64,000 nucleotides of DNA from Thalassobius sp050633445 (GTDB lineage: Bacteria; Pseudomonadota; Alphaproteobacteria; Rhodobacterales; Rhodobacteraceae), in assembly GCA_050633445.1 (NCBI GenBank), contig JBOEGN010000034.1, positions 120,055-184,054 on the forward strand, given 5' to 3'. Below, one piece after another: positions 1 to 9,131 of the stretch; position 1 is the stretch's first letter; every line of letters begins with the position of its first letter. The notes under the pieces were generated by a model that was not told the DNA's origin, did no database searches, and was given only the letters and a program-made list of their open reading frames with translations. The translations under genes and the position numbers were made by a program.

Positions 1-1
1 G

Positions 2-616
2 CCGCCGACGTCGATGGCAGACTTCTTTGATGTCGAAAACTTCCCCGGAAAACGTGCCATGTACAAATGGGGCGTAGGTGTCTGGGAGGCCGCATTGCTG
101 GCAGATGGCGTTGCGCCAGAAGACCTGTATCCGCTGGACCTGGATCGCGCGCATGCGAAAATCGAAGGCTTTAAAGAGCATATCGGCGGGTTCTGGGGGG
201 GTGGCGCTGAAAGCCAATCCATGCTTCTGAACGGCGATGTGTCCATGGCGATCATCTGGAACACGCGCGCCAGCCTGCTGGAACAAGACACTGACGGCGA
301 CGTTGGGTTCCTGTGGCAGGACGGCGTTCTGGCCCCGGCATCGACCGGCGTGCTGAAAAACAACCCCGGTGGCAAAGAGAACGCGATGAAATTCATTGCA
401 TCGGCGCAAGATCCGGCTGCTCAGGCCGAGCTGTTCCGTCTGTTGGGCAATGGCCCGGCCAACCCGGCCGCAGACGCGCTTTTGACTGACGAGGAAAAAC
501 GCCTTAACCCGGTCGATCCGCAGAACTTTGCGGCTCAGATTCCGCTTGATATGGCGTGGTACGAAGAAAACTACGGTGCCGCACTCGATACCTACCTGAA
601 CCTGATTTCTTCGTAA
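2..616 (+). CDS. Polyamine-type ABC transporter substrate-binding protein, C-terminal part
   Basis: The open frame runs off the left edge of the window, so about 204 residues of the C-terminal part are visible. The first visible residues, PTSMADFFDVENFPGKRAM, are typical of PotD/PotF-like periplasmic binding proteins for spermidine or putrescine, as is the later stretch on vesting the solute pocket (WNTRAS, LWQDG). In this family the protein captures the solute in the periplasm and delivers it to the two permeases encoded immediately downstream. The signal peptide and the usual ATPase gene are not visible and presumably lie upstream. The family is clear; the exact ligand (polyamine, agmatine, guanidino compound) is inference. 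Confidence 0.85.
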   Translation, partial: PPTSMADFFDVENFPGKRAMYKWGVGVWEAALLADGVAPEDLYPLDLDRAHAKIEGFKEHIGGFWGGGAESQSMLLNGDVSMAIIWNTRASLLEQDTDGDVGFLWQDGVLAPASTGVLKNNPGGKENAMKFIASAQDPAAQAELFRLLGNGPANPAADALLTDEEKRLNPVDPQNFAAQIPLDMAWYEENYGAALDTYLNLISS

Positions 617-685
617 CAGGTTTGATTAAGCCCGCCGTCTGACACCAGCAATTTTGTTGGACGGTGGGTGCAAAGGACACCCCAT

Positions 686-1495
686 ATGCGCGCCCGTATA
701 TTCCTCCTCTCGCCGCTACTTCTGTTCCTTCTGGTGACGTATCTGTTGCCGTTTTGGGGGGTGATGCAGCTGAGCGTGACAAAGCCCGAACTGGGGCTTG
801 GCAACTACAGCACAGCCCTGACAGACGAGCTGTTGATCAACGTGATTTTCCGTACGTTACGGATATGTGTCGCGGTGACGGTGTTGTCGGTGGTTCTGGC
901 CTATGTGGTGACCTTTCTTTGGGTGCGCGGCAGTAAAACCACGCGGCTATTGGTCGAGATTTGTATCATGATTCCGTTTTGGATTTCGGTACTTAGCCGG
1001 GCCTTTGGCTGGATCGGGCTTCTGTCCAATCGCGGGATGCTGAATACCTCGCTCAAGGATCTGGGCCTGGGTGGTCTGCCCTTTAGCCTGGTCAATAACG
1101 AGATTGGTGTGGTCATTGGGATGACCCATTTCCTGATCCCCTTTGCCGTTTTCCCGCTGGCCAGTTCGATGCGCGCCGTAGACGAGCGTGTGCTGATGGC
1201 CGCGGTCGGCATGGCCGCCTCGCGTCTGCGCATCTTTTGGCAGATTTTCGTGCCCATGACCAAAAGCGGCATCATCGGCGCGGCTTTGTTGGTCTTTGTG
1301 TTTTCCATGGGCTTTTACATCATGCCCGCGCTGTTGGGCGGTGGCAAAAGCGTCATGGTCGCCGAGCTGATCTACCTGCGGATTTTCCAGATCCCACAAT
1401 GGGGATTGGCCGCCGCGATGTCCGTCCTGTTGATGATCTTTATCGGAGGCTTCCTTGTGGCCTTGATCCGTCGTAACGGAGGTGACTTCAAATGA
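686..1495 (+). CDS. ABC transporter permease, PotB-type
   Basis: A 269-residue integral membrane protein with about six hydrophobic segments and the EAA-loop region around AAVGMAASRLRIFWQIFVPM that contacts the ATPase in type I importers. The ATG at 686 is preferred over the in-frame GTG at 668 because AAAGGAC (672-678) sits at ribosome-binding distance from the ATG. It lies 69 bp after the binding-protein gene and overlaps the next permease by 4 bp (ATGA), so the three genes form one transcription unit. Role: one half of the inner-membrane channel for a polyamine-like substrate. Confidence 0.88.
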   Translation: MRARIFLLSPLLLFLLVTYLLPFWGVMQLSVTKPELGLGNYSTALTDELLINVIFRTLRICVAVTVLSVVLAYVVTFLWVRGSKTTRLLVEICIMIPFWISVLSRAFGWIGLLSNRGMLNTSLKDLGLGGLPFSLVNNEIGVVIGMTHFLIPFAVFPLASSMRAVDERVLMAAVGMAASRLRIFWQIFVPMTKSGIIGAALLVFVFSMGFYIMPALLGGGKSVMVAELIYLRIFQIPQWGLAAAMSVLLMIFIGGFLVALIRRNGGDFK

Positions 1496-2301
1496 CCTTT
1501 TTCCGGGCTGGTCCCATTCTGTCGCTTTTCGGAGCCTTGGTTTCGGTCTTTTTGATGCTGCCGCTGGTGTCGGTGATCCCGATTAGTTTCACGCCGAAAC
1601 GCTTTGTCAGCATGCCCAAAGGCGATTGGTCTTTGCGCCATTACGAAGCGCTGTTTTCCGATCCCGTTTGGGGGGCGAGCGTGCTGATGTCGCTCAAAGT
1701 TGGGCTTGTGGCAGCAGGTTTGGCCACATTGCTGGCGCTGCTCTTTGCGCTTGGCATCTGGATGATGCGCCCGCGGTTTTCCGGGGCCATGATTGGCACG
1801 GCGCTTTTGCCGATGATGGCGCCTCCGGTGGTGTCCGCTCTGACCTTGTATTTCTTTCTCAAAGATCTCTCGGATATCAATTCTATCGTGGGCTATGACA
1901 CATGGTTGGGGGTGGCTGTCGCCCATACCGTCATGGTCGCACCCTATGCTGTGGTGATCCTTTTCGTTTCCCTGTCTCAGTTCGATCGCAAAGTCGATAT
2001 GGCCGCGCGGTCCATGGGCGCAAGTGTTTGGACCCGCATCACCCAAGTGATCATCCCCAATATCAAATTTGGCATCGCGGGCGCGTTTCTGATGAGCTTT
2101 GTTTTGTCATGGGATGAGATCGGCGTGACGCTGTTTGTGACCTCGGTCAATGCGATCACCTTGCCGCGTCGCATGTGGATGGGGCTTCGGGACAATGTGG
2201 ACCCGGCCGTTGCGGCGTTGTCTGTTTTGATCATTGTGCTGGTCAGCGTCGTTATCATCTTGCGTGCGTTGCACACCCATTTCGGCTCTCGGACCAAATA
2301 A
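1492..2301 (+). CDS. ABC transporter permease, PotC-type
   Basis: A 269-residue membrane protein, second permease of the polyamine-type importer. It has an N-terminal membrane anchor, several further hydrophobic segments and an EAA-like loop (AARSMGASVWTRITQVIIP). The start overlaps the stop of the preceding permease (ATGA), implying translational coupling. Its stop lies 2 bp before the decarboxylase start, tying transport to catabolism. Substrate specificity cannot be read from the sequence. Confidence 0.88.
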   Translation: MTFFRAGPILSLFGALVSVFLMLPLVSVIPISFTPKRFVSMPKGDWSLRHYEALFSDPVWGASVLMSLKVGLVAAGLATLLALLFALGIWMMRPRFSGAMIGTALLPMMAPPVVSALTLYFFLKDLSDINSIVGYDTWLGVAVAHTVMVAPYAVVILFVSLSQFDRKVDMAARSMGASVWTRITQVIIPNIKFGIAGAFLMSFVLSWDEIGVTLFVTSVNAITLPRRMWMGLRDNVDPAVAALSVLIIVLVSVVIILRALHTHFGSRTK

Positions 2302-2303
2302 TC

Positions 2304-3914
2304 ATGACACAAGACAAAATCAGCTTGGGTGAGAAGCTCCCAAAGCTTCTCGCCGCCCGTGGTGTCGACACTGTTTTCGGCATTCCTGGCGTGCATACAG
2401 TCGAGCTTTACCGTGGGTTGGACACAGCGGGCCTGCGCCATATCACCCCGCGCCACGAACAGGGTGCAGGTTTCATGGCGGATGGCTACGCGCGTGCCTC
2501 TGGCAAGCCGGGCGTGTGTTTCATCATCTCTGGTCCCGGCATGACCAATATTTTGACGGCGATGGGCCAGGCCTATGCAGATTCCATTCCGATGTTGGTC
2601 ATTTCAACCGTGAACGCCCATGGGCGCATGGGCTCGGGCGAAGGGTGGCTGCATGAAATGCCGGACCAAAGCGCGATGGTCGCGGGCGTGTCTGCCTTTA
2701 GCCGCACGGTCCACCGGGCCGATGAGTTGGAAAAAGCATTGAACGATGCCTTCGCCATCTTCACAAGCGCGCGGCCACGTCCGGTTCATATCGAAATTCC
2801 GATCAACATCATGATGGAAATGGTCGCGGCAGACACGGTTGCGTCACCTCCAACCTTTTATACGCCAGCTCCCGCCCGCGCAGCACTCGGCAAGGCACAA
2901 AAGCTTTTGGCCGCAGCCCAACGTCCGGTCATCTTGGCCGGTGGTGGCGCGCGGGCCGCAAAAGCGAATGTGGCGGGTCTGGCCGAGGCCATGGATGCGC
3001 CGGTTGTGACGACAACCAATGGCCGTGGGCTTTTGCCTGTTGGGCATCCCTTGTCTGTGCCACTTACCGCGACCCTGCCAGAGGTCCATCAGTTGATCGC
3101 CGAGGCAGATGTTGTCTTGGCGCTTGGCACCGAATTGGGCCCGACAGATTACGACATGTTCGAAGAGGAAAAGTTTGCCATTCCCGGCACGCTGATCCGT
3201 ATCGACATCGACCCGTGCCAGACCAATCGCCCATTCCCGGCAGAAATCGCGATCACGGCGGATGCGGCGGAAGCCGCTGAGAGGATGCTGGAAAACTGGC
3301 CCACCCCCGCCACCGACAGGACAGGTGCAAAACGCGCTGCAAAGGCACGTATGGGGGCGGGTGGTTTGCCGGAGCTTTTCCAAACCGATCTTCAGGTTTT
3401 GAACGCCATGCGCGACAGCTTTCCGGGCAGTCATATCGTGGGGGATTCCACGCAATATGTGTATGCCGGAAATATGGGTTTTGAGATGTCGCCAGAGGCG
3501 CGCTATTTCAATTCGGCCTGTGGTTTTGGAACATTGGGATATGGCTTGCCTGCCGCGATTGGAGCGGCGGTTGCCTCGGACAAACGGGTGATTTGCCTGT
3601 CGGGCGATGGTGGGTTGCAATTCTGTTTGGGGGAATTGAGTTCCGCCGTAGAAGTGAACGCGCCGGTGCTGCTGTTCCTGCATGACAACCAAGGTTACGG
3701 CGAGATCAAATCCTACATGAAGGATCGCGGCATTCCGCAAATCGGTGTTGATATTCACACGCCGGACTTGTCCGCCATCGCAGAAGCCGCAGGTTGGGTC
3801 GTGTTGCGTCCAAATCCCGGTGAGTTGAAACCGGCGCTGGACGCCGTCAAAGACATGGACGGACCCGTTATGATCTATCTGACCGAAGCTGTGCGCCAGT
3901 CGCCCTTTGCCTGA
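2304..3914 (+). CDS. ThDP-dependent 2-oxoacid decarboxylase (acetolactate synthase superfamily), 2-ketoarginine decarboxylase-like
   Basis: A 536-residue protein with the three-domain layout of thiamine-diphosphate enzymes. The N-terminal Pyr domain has the activating glutamate in PRHEQGAGFMADGYAR. A central domain follows, then a C-terminal PP domain with the metal/ThDP motif starting GDGGLQFC and ending in DNQGYGE. The opening GVDTVFGIPGVHTVELYRGL and the RHEQ context resemble AruI-type 5-guanidino-2-oxopentanoate decarboxylases rather than true acetolactate synthases; that closer assignment is from memory of the family. The ATG at 2304 follows the permease stop by 2 bp. With the aldehyde dehydrogenase downstream it would turn a 2-oxoacid into an aldehyde and then an acid, as in the arginine transaminase route. 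Confidence 0.75.
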   Translation: MTQDKISLGEKLPKLLAARGVDTVFGIPGVHTVELYRGLDTAGLRHITPRHEQGAGFMADGYARASGKPGVCFIISGPGMTNILTAMGQAYADSIPMLVISTVNAHGRMGSGEGWLHEMPDQSAMVAGVSAFSRTVHRADELEKALNDAFAIFTSARPRPVHIEIPINIMMEMVAADTVASPPTFYTPAPARAALGKAQKLLAAAQRPVILAGGGARAAKANVAGLAEAMDAPVVTTTNGRGLLPVGHPLSVPLTATLPEVHQLIAEADVVLALGTELGPTDYDMFEEEKFAIPGTLIRIDIDPCQTNRPFPAEIAITADAAEAAERMLENWPTPATDRTGAKRAAKARMGAGGLPELFQTDLQVLNAMRDSFPGSHIVGDSTQYVYAGNMGFEMSPEARYFNSACGFGTLGYGLPAAIGAAVASDKRVICLSGDGGLQFCLGELSSAVEVNAPVLLFLHDNQGYGEIKSYMKDRGIPQIGVDIHTPDLSAIAEAAGWVVLRPNPGELKPALDAVKDMDGPVMIYLTEAVRQSPFA

Positions 3915-3968
3915 CACCAAAGTTTAAACCCGCCACCTGTACGACACGCCCGGACTTGGAGTTGACCC

Positions 3969-5408
3969 ATGCCATATACGATCAAACATCCTGAGAGTTT
4001 TTACATTGATGGCACATGGTCTGCGCCGCGTGGCTCAGACCGTGCTGTGGTCAGTGATCCGTCCAACGGCGCAGAGATCACGCAGGTCGCATTGGGCACC
4101 TCTGAAGATGTGGATATGGCCGTGCGCGCCGCCAAACTGGCCTTTGCAAGCTGGTCGGAAACGCCGGCTGCCGAACGCAAAGCCTATGTGGAAAAACTGC
4201 AAGGGGTGTATAAACGCCGCTACGAAGAGATGGCGGCGCTGATCAGCCTTGAGCTTGGCGCGCCGATCACCATGAGCCGCGATTATCAGGCCGATGCGGG
4301 CTATGGGCATGCTCAGGGTTTTCTGGATGCGTTTGATCACTTTGACTGGGAAGAGCAGCTTGGCAATGGCGATCTGATCCAACGCGTTCCGATCGGGGTT
4401 GTTGGTCTGATCACGCCTTGGAACTGGCCGCTCAATCAGATCGCGCTTAAGGTCGTGCCTGCGCTTTTGACCGGCTGCACATGTGTACTTAAACCCTCTG
4501 AAATCACACCATTATCCGCGATGCTATATGCGGAAATGATCGATGAGGCGGGCTTTCCGAAAGGGGTATTCAACCTCGTGAACGGCACCGGCACAGAGGT
4601 CGGCGCGACATTGTCACGCCACCCGGACGTTGCCATGATGTCGTTCACCGGATCGACGCGCGCAGGGATCGCTGTCTCAAAAGATGCCGCCGATACGGTG
4701 AAACGGGTCACATTGGAACTGGGCGGGAAAAACCCGAATATCGTGACCGAAGACTGTGATGTCTCTGCGGCGGTACAGGCCTCTGTCGCCGAATGTTTCC
4801 TGAATTCCGGCCAAAGCTGCGATGCGCCATCCAAGTTTTTGATCGCCCGAGAGGTCTATGACCAAGCTGTCAAAGCCGCGAAAGAGGCCGCAGACGCCAC
4901 CTCGGTGGATCTGCCTAGCAAAGAAGGCGACCACATCGGCCCGCTTGTTTCAAAACCACAATGGACACGGGTTCAGGCTCTCATCCAGTCGGCGCTGGAC
5001 GAGGGGGCCACACTGATCAGCGGGGGGCTTGGTCATCCCGACGGGTTTGAACAGGGCCATTTCGCCAAGCCGACGATCCTCGCAGATGTCACGCCTGATA
5101 TGTGGATTTACAAAGAGGAAATCTTTGGCCCTGTACTGACGCTCACGCCCTTTGAAACCGACGCGCAAGCGATTGAAATGGCCAATGATACGGCCTACGG
5201 GCTTGCGGCCTATCTGCAATGCGCGGACTCGGATCGTGCGAAAGCGATCGCCCGAAAATTGCGAGCAGGCATGGTGCATCTGAACGGCGCACCGTTCCAA
5301 TATGGCAGTCCGTTTGGGGGTTTCGGTCAGTCGGGCAATGGTCGCGAAGGCGGCACAATCGGGCTTGAGGATTTCACAGAGGTACGCGTGCTTCACGGTG
5401 CTTTTTAG
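3969..5408 (+). CDS. NAD(P)-dependent aldehyde dehydrogenase
   Basis: A 479-residue ALDH-superfamily enzyme. The sequence shows the active-site and cofactor motifs PWNWPLNQ, FTGSTRAG, LELGGKNPN (general-base Glu about residue 250) and NSGQSCDAP (catalytic Cys about residue 284), plus EEIFGPV near the C-terminus. A GGAG at 3957-3960 precedes the ATG. It lies 54 bp after the decarboxylase gene and probably oxidises the aldehyde that enzyme makes (for example 4-guanidinobutyraldehyde if the first enzyme is AruI-like). Family certain; substrate inferred only from context. Confidence 0.88.
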   Translation: MPYTIKHPESFYIDGTWSAPRGSDRAVVSDPSNGAEITQVALGTSEDVDMAVRAAKLAFASWSETPAAERKAYVEKLQGVYKRRYEEMAALISLELGAPITMSRDYQADAGYGHAQGFLDAFDHFDWEEQLGNGDLIQRVPIGVVGLITPWNWPLNQIALKVVPALLTGCTCVLKPSEITPLSAMLYAEMIDEAGFPKGVFNLVNGTGTEVGATLSRHPDVAMMSFTGSTRAGIAVSKDAADTVKRVTLELGGKNPNIVTEDCDVSAAVQASVAECFLNSGQSCDAPSKFLIAREVYDQAVKAAKEAADATSVDLPSKEGDHIGPLVSKPQWTRVQALIQSALDEGATLISGGLGHPDGFEQGHFAKPTILADVTPDMWIYKEEIFGPVLTLTPFETDAQAIEMANDTAYGLAAYLQCADSDRAKAIARKLRAGMVHLNGAPFQYGSPFGGFGQSGNGREGGTIGLEDFTEVRVLHGAF

Positions 5409-5958
5409 TCGGGCCGATCTGATCTGAACCGGGCCCTCTGTCGCAGGCGCAATCGAGCGTAAACTATGCGCGCTGGTGGACCTGTGCATCCGATGGCGCC
5501 AGACGAAGCGAGACTCGGAATCCGTTCGAATTTTTCTGAATCCCGCCTGACCCCCGCGCGATTCCACACGCGGCATTCACCGTATCACACGCGACAGAAT
5601 GGGAGAGTTTTGTAGAAAAATGTAATGTCTTTGATGCTGAAGTTCGCGCCATTCCACCTCGAAACCGCCGAATAAACAGTCAGCTGAGGCCGGATTCAGG
5701 GTTTCCTTTGTTGCGGTACACGAAGTTCACTCACTTGGCTTGACTTGGTTTTCGTCCTGATCCTAGCGTTGGTTTATTGCGGCAACAGCGCCGTTTTTGC
5801 ACTTTTCGGCAAACTGCCGACCAAAAGGCGAAATCGGGAATTCCTAGCTGCTGTGCTCAGTGCGACTGAAGCTGCCCGATTTCTGCAAATCTCATCACAC
5901 CCCAACCAGACTGTCTCTTTTGCACATGCAATTTGAGGCCCTAGGAAAGGACAGACCT
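5409..5958 (+). promoter_or_regulatory. 550-bp leader upstream of the HAAT-type transporter operon, with two small stem-loops
   Basis: No convincing gene was found here. Two short hairpins lie close together: CGGC/GCCG with six-base loop AACAGC (5780-5793), followed at once by five T (5794-5798), and TCGGCA/TGCCGA with a 3-base loop (5806-5820). A TTGACT at about 5742 could be a -35 box, but no good -10 follows. Because an ANTAR antiterminator is encoded downstream in the cluster, these hairpins are candidate antitermination targets. The loops do not clearly match the published ANTAR A1/G4 hexaloop rule. Confidence 0.35.
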
Positions 5959-7158
5959 ATGAAGTTCAATCGCAGAAATTTCCTAAAATCCGCAAGTGGC
6001 GCAATGGCTTACGCCAGCGCACCAAGCTTGCTTGCCACCGCAGGTCTTGCAGGCGAAAAACCGATCGTCCTGGGCAATATTCTTGACCAGACGGGCGGCC
6101 TGAATATCTACAGCCTCCAGCAGATCAAGGCGACGGCGATGGCCGTGGACGAGCTGAATGCAGCCGGTGGCGTGCTGGGTCGGCCGCTGAAAATGGTCTT
6201 TTATGACTCGCAATCGAACAACCAGCTGAATGCCCAATACATGACCGAGGCGCTGGTGCGTGACGAAGCGGTCGTGGTGCATGGCGGCGTTACATCGTCT
6301 TCGCGTGAAGTGATGCGCCCCATCGTCAAAAAATTCGGGGGTCTGTATTTCTATAACTCGATGTATGAGGGCGGCGTCTGTGATCCGCGCCATGTTTGCC
6401 CGGCGATGGTGCCGTCGCAGCAGCTTAAGCCGCTTGTGCCGCATGTCGTTAAGAATATGGGTAAACGCGCCTACATTCTTGGGGCGGACTATCTGTATCC
6501 GCACACAATGGGTGACTGGATCAAACAGTACACCGAAGAGGCCGGCGGCGAGGTCATTGCGACCGAATTCTTCCCGCTTGATGTGTCGAACTTCGCCTCG
6601 GCGATCTCGCGTATTCAGGCCGAAAAGCCGGACGTCGTTTGGTCCGTTCTGGTCGGCAGTGCGCATAACGCGTTCTATCGCCAATACGAATCCACCGTGG
6701 GCAAAGACAACATCCCGCTGGCCTCGTGCATGTTCGGTATCGGTCGCGAGCAGACCTATATGAGCCCGGATGAATCCGCAGGCATCGTGAATGCGACGTC
6801 CTTCCATGACGGTTTGGACACCCCCGCAGCCAAAAGTTTCTTGCAGAAATTCAAGGACTTCACCGGCGAGGAGTCCTATGTCGGCGATTATGGCGAACTT
6901 GGCTATCGCGGGATCAACCTGTGGGCTCTGGCTGCCGAAAAGGCGGGTGATCCCTCTGCGGATGCGGTGATCGAGGCTCTGCCTGGCACCACCTTTGATG
7001 CGCCCGGTGGTCCGGTCACGATTGATGGCGCCACGAACCATGCGGTCATGGATATCCATCTGGTGAAGGCCAACCGCACTCAGGGTTGGGACCATTTGGG
7101 AACCACCGAACAGCTGCAACCGGTCGACACTCAGGCTGTCTGCAATCTCACCGGATAG
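5959..7158 (+). CDS. ABC transporter substrate-binding protein, urea/amide type (UrtA/FmdD-like), Tat-exported
   Basis: A 399-residue periplasmic binding protein of the type I (LivJ/UrtA) fold. The N-terminus MKFNRRNFLKSASG carries a twin-arginine motif followed by a hydrophobic stretch and ALA-type processing region, so folded export by Tat is predicted. The body begins KPIVLGNILDQTGG and contains the family stretches AVDELNAAGGVLGRPL and YFYNSMYEGG. The start at 5959 with AAAGGAC upstream is chosen over earlier in-frame starts because it places the Tat signal at the N-terminus. It is the first gene of a five-gene importer. The ligand may be urea, a short amide or a hydantoin/lactam; the neighbouring hydantoinase makes the last attractive. 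Confidence 0.85.
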   Translation: MKFNRRNFLKSASGAMAYASAPSLLATAGLAGEKPIVLGNILDQTGGLNIYSLQQIKATAMAVDELNAAGGVLGRPLKMVFYDSQSNNQLNAQYMTEALVRDEAVVVHGGVTSSSREVMRPIVKKFGGLYFYNSMYEGGVCDPRHVCPAMVPSQQLKPLVPHVVKNMGKRAYILGADYLYPHTMGDWIKQYTEEAGGEVIATEFFPLDVSNFASAISRIQAEKPDVVWSVLVGSAHNAFYRQYESTVGKDNIPLASCMFGIGREQTYMSPDESAGIVNATSFHDGLDTPAAKSFLQKFKDFTGEESYVGDYGELGYRGINLWALAAEKAGDPSADAVIEALPGTTFDAPGGPVTIDGATNHAVMDIHLVKANRTQGWDHLGTTEQLQPVDTQAVCNLTG

Positions 7159-7215
7159 GTCGAGACAACAACGTGGCGTGTCTGACGGCACGCCACAAAA
7201 CGACGGGAGAGGTTC

Positions 7216-8076
7216 ATGCCCGAACTAACCATCTTTATCTATCAAATCGTCTTTTCGATCAGCCTTCTGGTGCTGATCAGCACTGGTCTTGCGGTGATCT
7301 TTGGGATGATGAAGGTCATCAATCTGGCCCAAGGTGAATTCATCATGCTTGGGGCCTATTTTGCGTTACTTGGTGACATTTTAGGTCTGCCATTCGCCCT
7401 GTCCGTGGTGCTTGCGATGGTTGGTGTCGGCATTTTTGGAGTTCTGGTGGAGCGCTTGCTGATCCGCTATCTCTATGGCCGTCTGACGGATACTCTGCTG
7501 GCGACCTGGGGGCTTAGCCTGCTGATGATTGGCGGAGTCACGACCCTGTTGGGCCCGCAAGCCGCAGGCGTTAGCGTCGAGACCGGACGTATCGCCGTCG
7601 GCGAGGTCTATTCAATCTCGGTCTATAACCTTTTCATTATCGGAGTGGCCTTCGCCGCCCTTGCGGGCTGTTGGGCGCTGTGGCGCTTCACTCGTTTCGG
7701 TCTGGTCGCCCGCGCCGTTATGGCGAACCCGGATATGACCTCGGCGCTGGGTGTGGATTGTCAGAAATACTACATGCTCACCTTCGGAATAGGCGCGGCC
7801 TTGTCCGGGCTTGCCGGCGCGATGCTGGCGCCGATCGTTGGAACCCAGCCTACGATGGGCGGGCTGTATGTGGCGCAAGCCTTCGTCTCGGTGATCACGG
7901 GCGGTGAATTGCCCTTCCTCGGCACGTTGATGGCGGGTGGCCTGTTCGGGGCAACCAATGGCGTCATTTCTTATGCCTATTCGCAAGTCATCGGTGAAAT
8001 CGGCGTCTTCTTATTAGCGATCGTGCTTCTGCGCTTCCTTCCGCAGGGCATGACAAACCGGAAAGGACGTGTGTGA
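7216..8076 (+). CDS. HAAT-family ABC transporter permease (UrtB/LivH type)
   Basis: A 286-residue polytopic membrane protein of the LivH/UrtB family. The FGMMKVINLAQGEFIMLGAY segment near the N-terminus is the hallmark. It is preceded by GGGAGAGG (7204-7211) at ribosome-binding distance. It lies 57 bp after the binding-protein gene and overlaps the LivM-type gene by 4 bp. It forms half of the channel together with the next product. Confidence 0.88.
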   Translation: MPELTIFIYQIVFSISLLVLISTGLAVIFGMMKVINLAQGEFIMLGAYFALLGDILGLPFALSVVLAMVGVGIFGVLVERLLIRYLYGRLTDTLLATWGLSLLMIGGVTTLLGPQAAGVSVETGRIAVGEVYSISVYNLFIIGVAFAALAGCWALWRFTRFGLVARAVMANPDMTSALGVDCQKYYMLTFGIGAALSGLAGAMLAPIVGTQPTMGGLYVAQAFVSVITGGELPFLGTLMAGGLFGATNGVISYAYSQVIGEIGVFLLAIVLLRFLPQGMTNRKGRV

Positions 8077-9131
8077 TGCGCCTCTTGCTTCAAAATATGA
8101 GTGCGGTGAAGCTCATTTCCCTCGGCATCGGCATCATCGTGTGTCTGGCCTTGCCCCAATACGCAGGTCTTAGCCTGCAACTGGATCTGTCGATCATCTT
8201 TGTCTACGCCATCCTGGCCCTCTCGATGGGGTTCATGTGGGGGCAGTGCGGTATGCTCAGCTTTGGTCAGACCGTGTTTTTCGGGCTTGGCGGCTACACT
8301 TACGCGATCTGGTCTCTGAACACCGGAGACACGACGACCGCCATGCTGATGACCATTCTCTTGCCGATGATCGTTGCGGCTTTGTTGGGCTATTTCGTCA
8401 TCTATGGCGGGATTGGCGACATCTATTTTGCCGTGATTACAATGGTGTCCACGATTGCGCTGGAAAAAGCGGTTCGGGCGACGTCTGACCCCAAATTCAT
8501 GATCGGAGACGTTCGATTGCAGGGCCAAAACGGGATCGCTGCTTTGCCGGATTTACAGGTGCCCTGGAACGCGTCCGAGACCCTGTTTGTGACCGAGGTT
8601 TACTACTTCATCTTCATCGCAATGGTGGTCGTGACGGCCGGGTATGCTTTGCTTTTGCGGCATCGTATCGGTCGGGTTTTGGTCGGCATTCGCGAGAATG
8701 AACAACGGATTAACCTTCTTGGCTACGATAGCCGTCGCTACAAGCTGCTGATCTTTGTGATCTCGGGGGGCGTGGCTGGTCTGTCAGGTGGGCTTTACGC
8801 GATTTGGGGAAATTTTGTTGCCCCGGAAATGATGAACCTGAACTCTTCCGCGGCGGTTGTCATCAATGTGCTGGTTGGCGGTAAATCCAGCCTGCTGGGG
8901 CCGTTGGTTGGGACGGGCATTGTTCAATCGCTCACAAGTTGGCTGGGATCTGCTGGCGTTGGTCAGGTTAACCTTGTGCTTGGTCTTATTTTGATCGCAG
9001 CTGTCCAGATCTTCCCGCAGGGGGTCGTTCCCATGATCGGTGCCATCTTCACGCGTCTTACAAAACTCGCCTCAGGCATCACGCTGCCGTCGCGCGTTGA
9101 TCGGCAGGCCACGACGGGGGACAAACAATGA
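8073..9131 (+). CDS. HAAT-family ABC transporter permease (UrtC/LivM type)
   Basis: A 352-residue membrane protein of the LivM/UrtC family. It has the LSMGFMWGQCGMLSFGQ segment and the loop around VGIRENEQRINLLGYDSRRYKL that couples to the ATPases. The start overlaps the upstream permease (ATGA at 8073) and the end overlaps the ATPase gene (ATGA at 9128), so the whole set is translationally coupled. Confidence 0.88.
   Translation: MMRLLLQNMSAVKLISLGIGIIVCLALPQYAGLSLQLDLSIIFVYAILALSMGFMWGQCGMLSFGQTVFFGLGGYTYAIWSLNTGDTTTAMLMTILLPMIVAALLGYFVIYGGIGDIYFAVITMVSTIALEKAVRATSDPKFMIGDVRLQGQNGIAALPDLQVPWNASETLFVTEVYYFIFIAMVVVTAGYALLLRHRIGRVLVGIRENEQRINLLGYDSRRYKLLIFVISGGVAGLSGGLYAIWGNFVAPEMMNLNSSAAVVINVLVGGKSSLLGPLVGTGIVQSLTSWLGSAGVGQVNLVLGLILIAAVQIFPQGVVPMIGAIFTRLTKLASGITLPSRVDRQATTGDKQ

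Noticed and set aside
1372..2046. Long minus-strand frames opposite the permease genes (also 2844-3920, 5983-7191, 11087-13042, 13177-14052)
   Set aside because: His/Arg/Gln-rich shadows of high-GC coding sequence on the other strand; no independent start or family evidence.
5780..5793. Hairpin with six-base loop AACAGC as a true ANTAR target
   Set aside because: The loop has A at position 1 but G at position 5, not 4, and the stem is only four pairs, so it is kept only as a candidate leader element.
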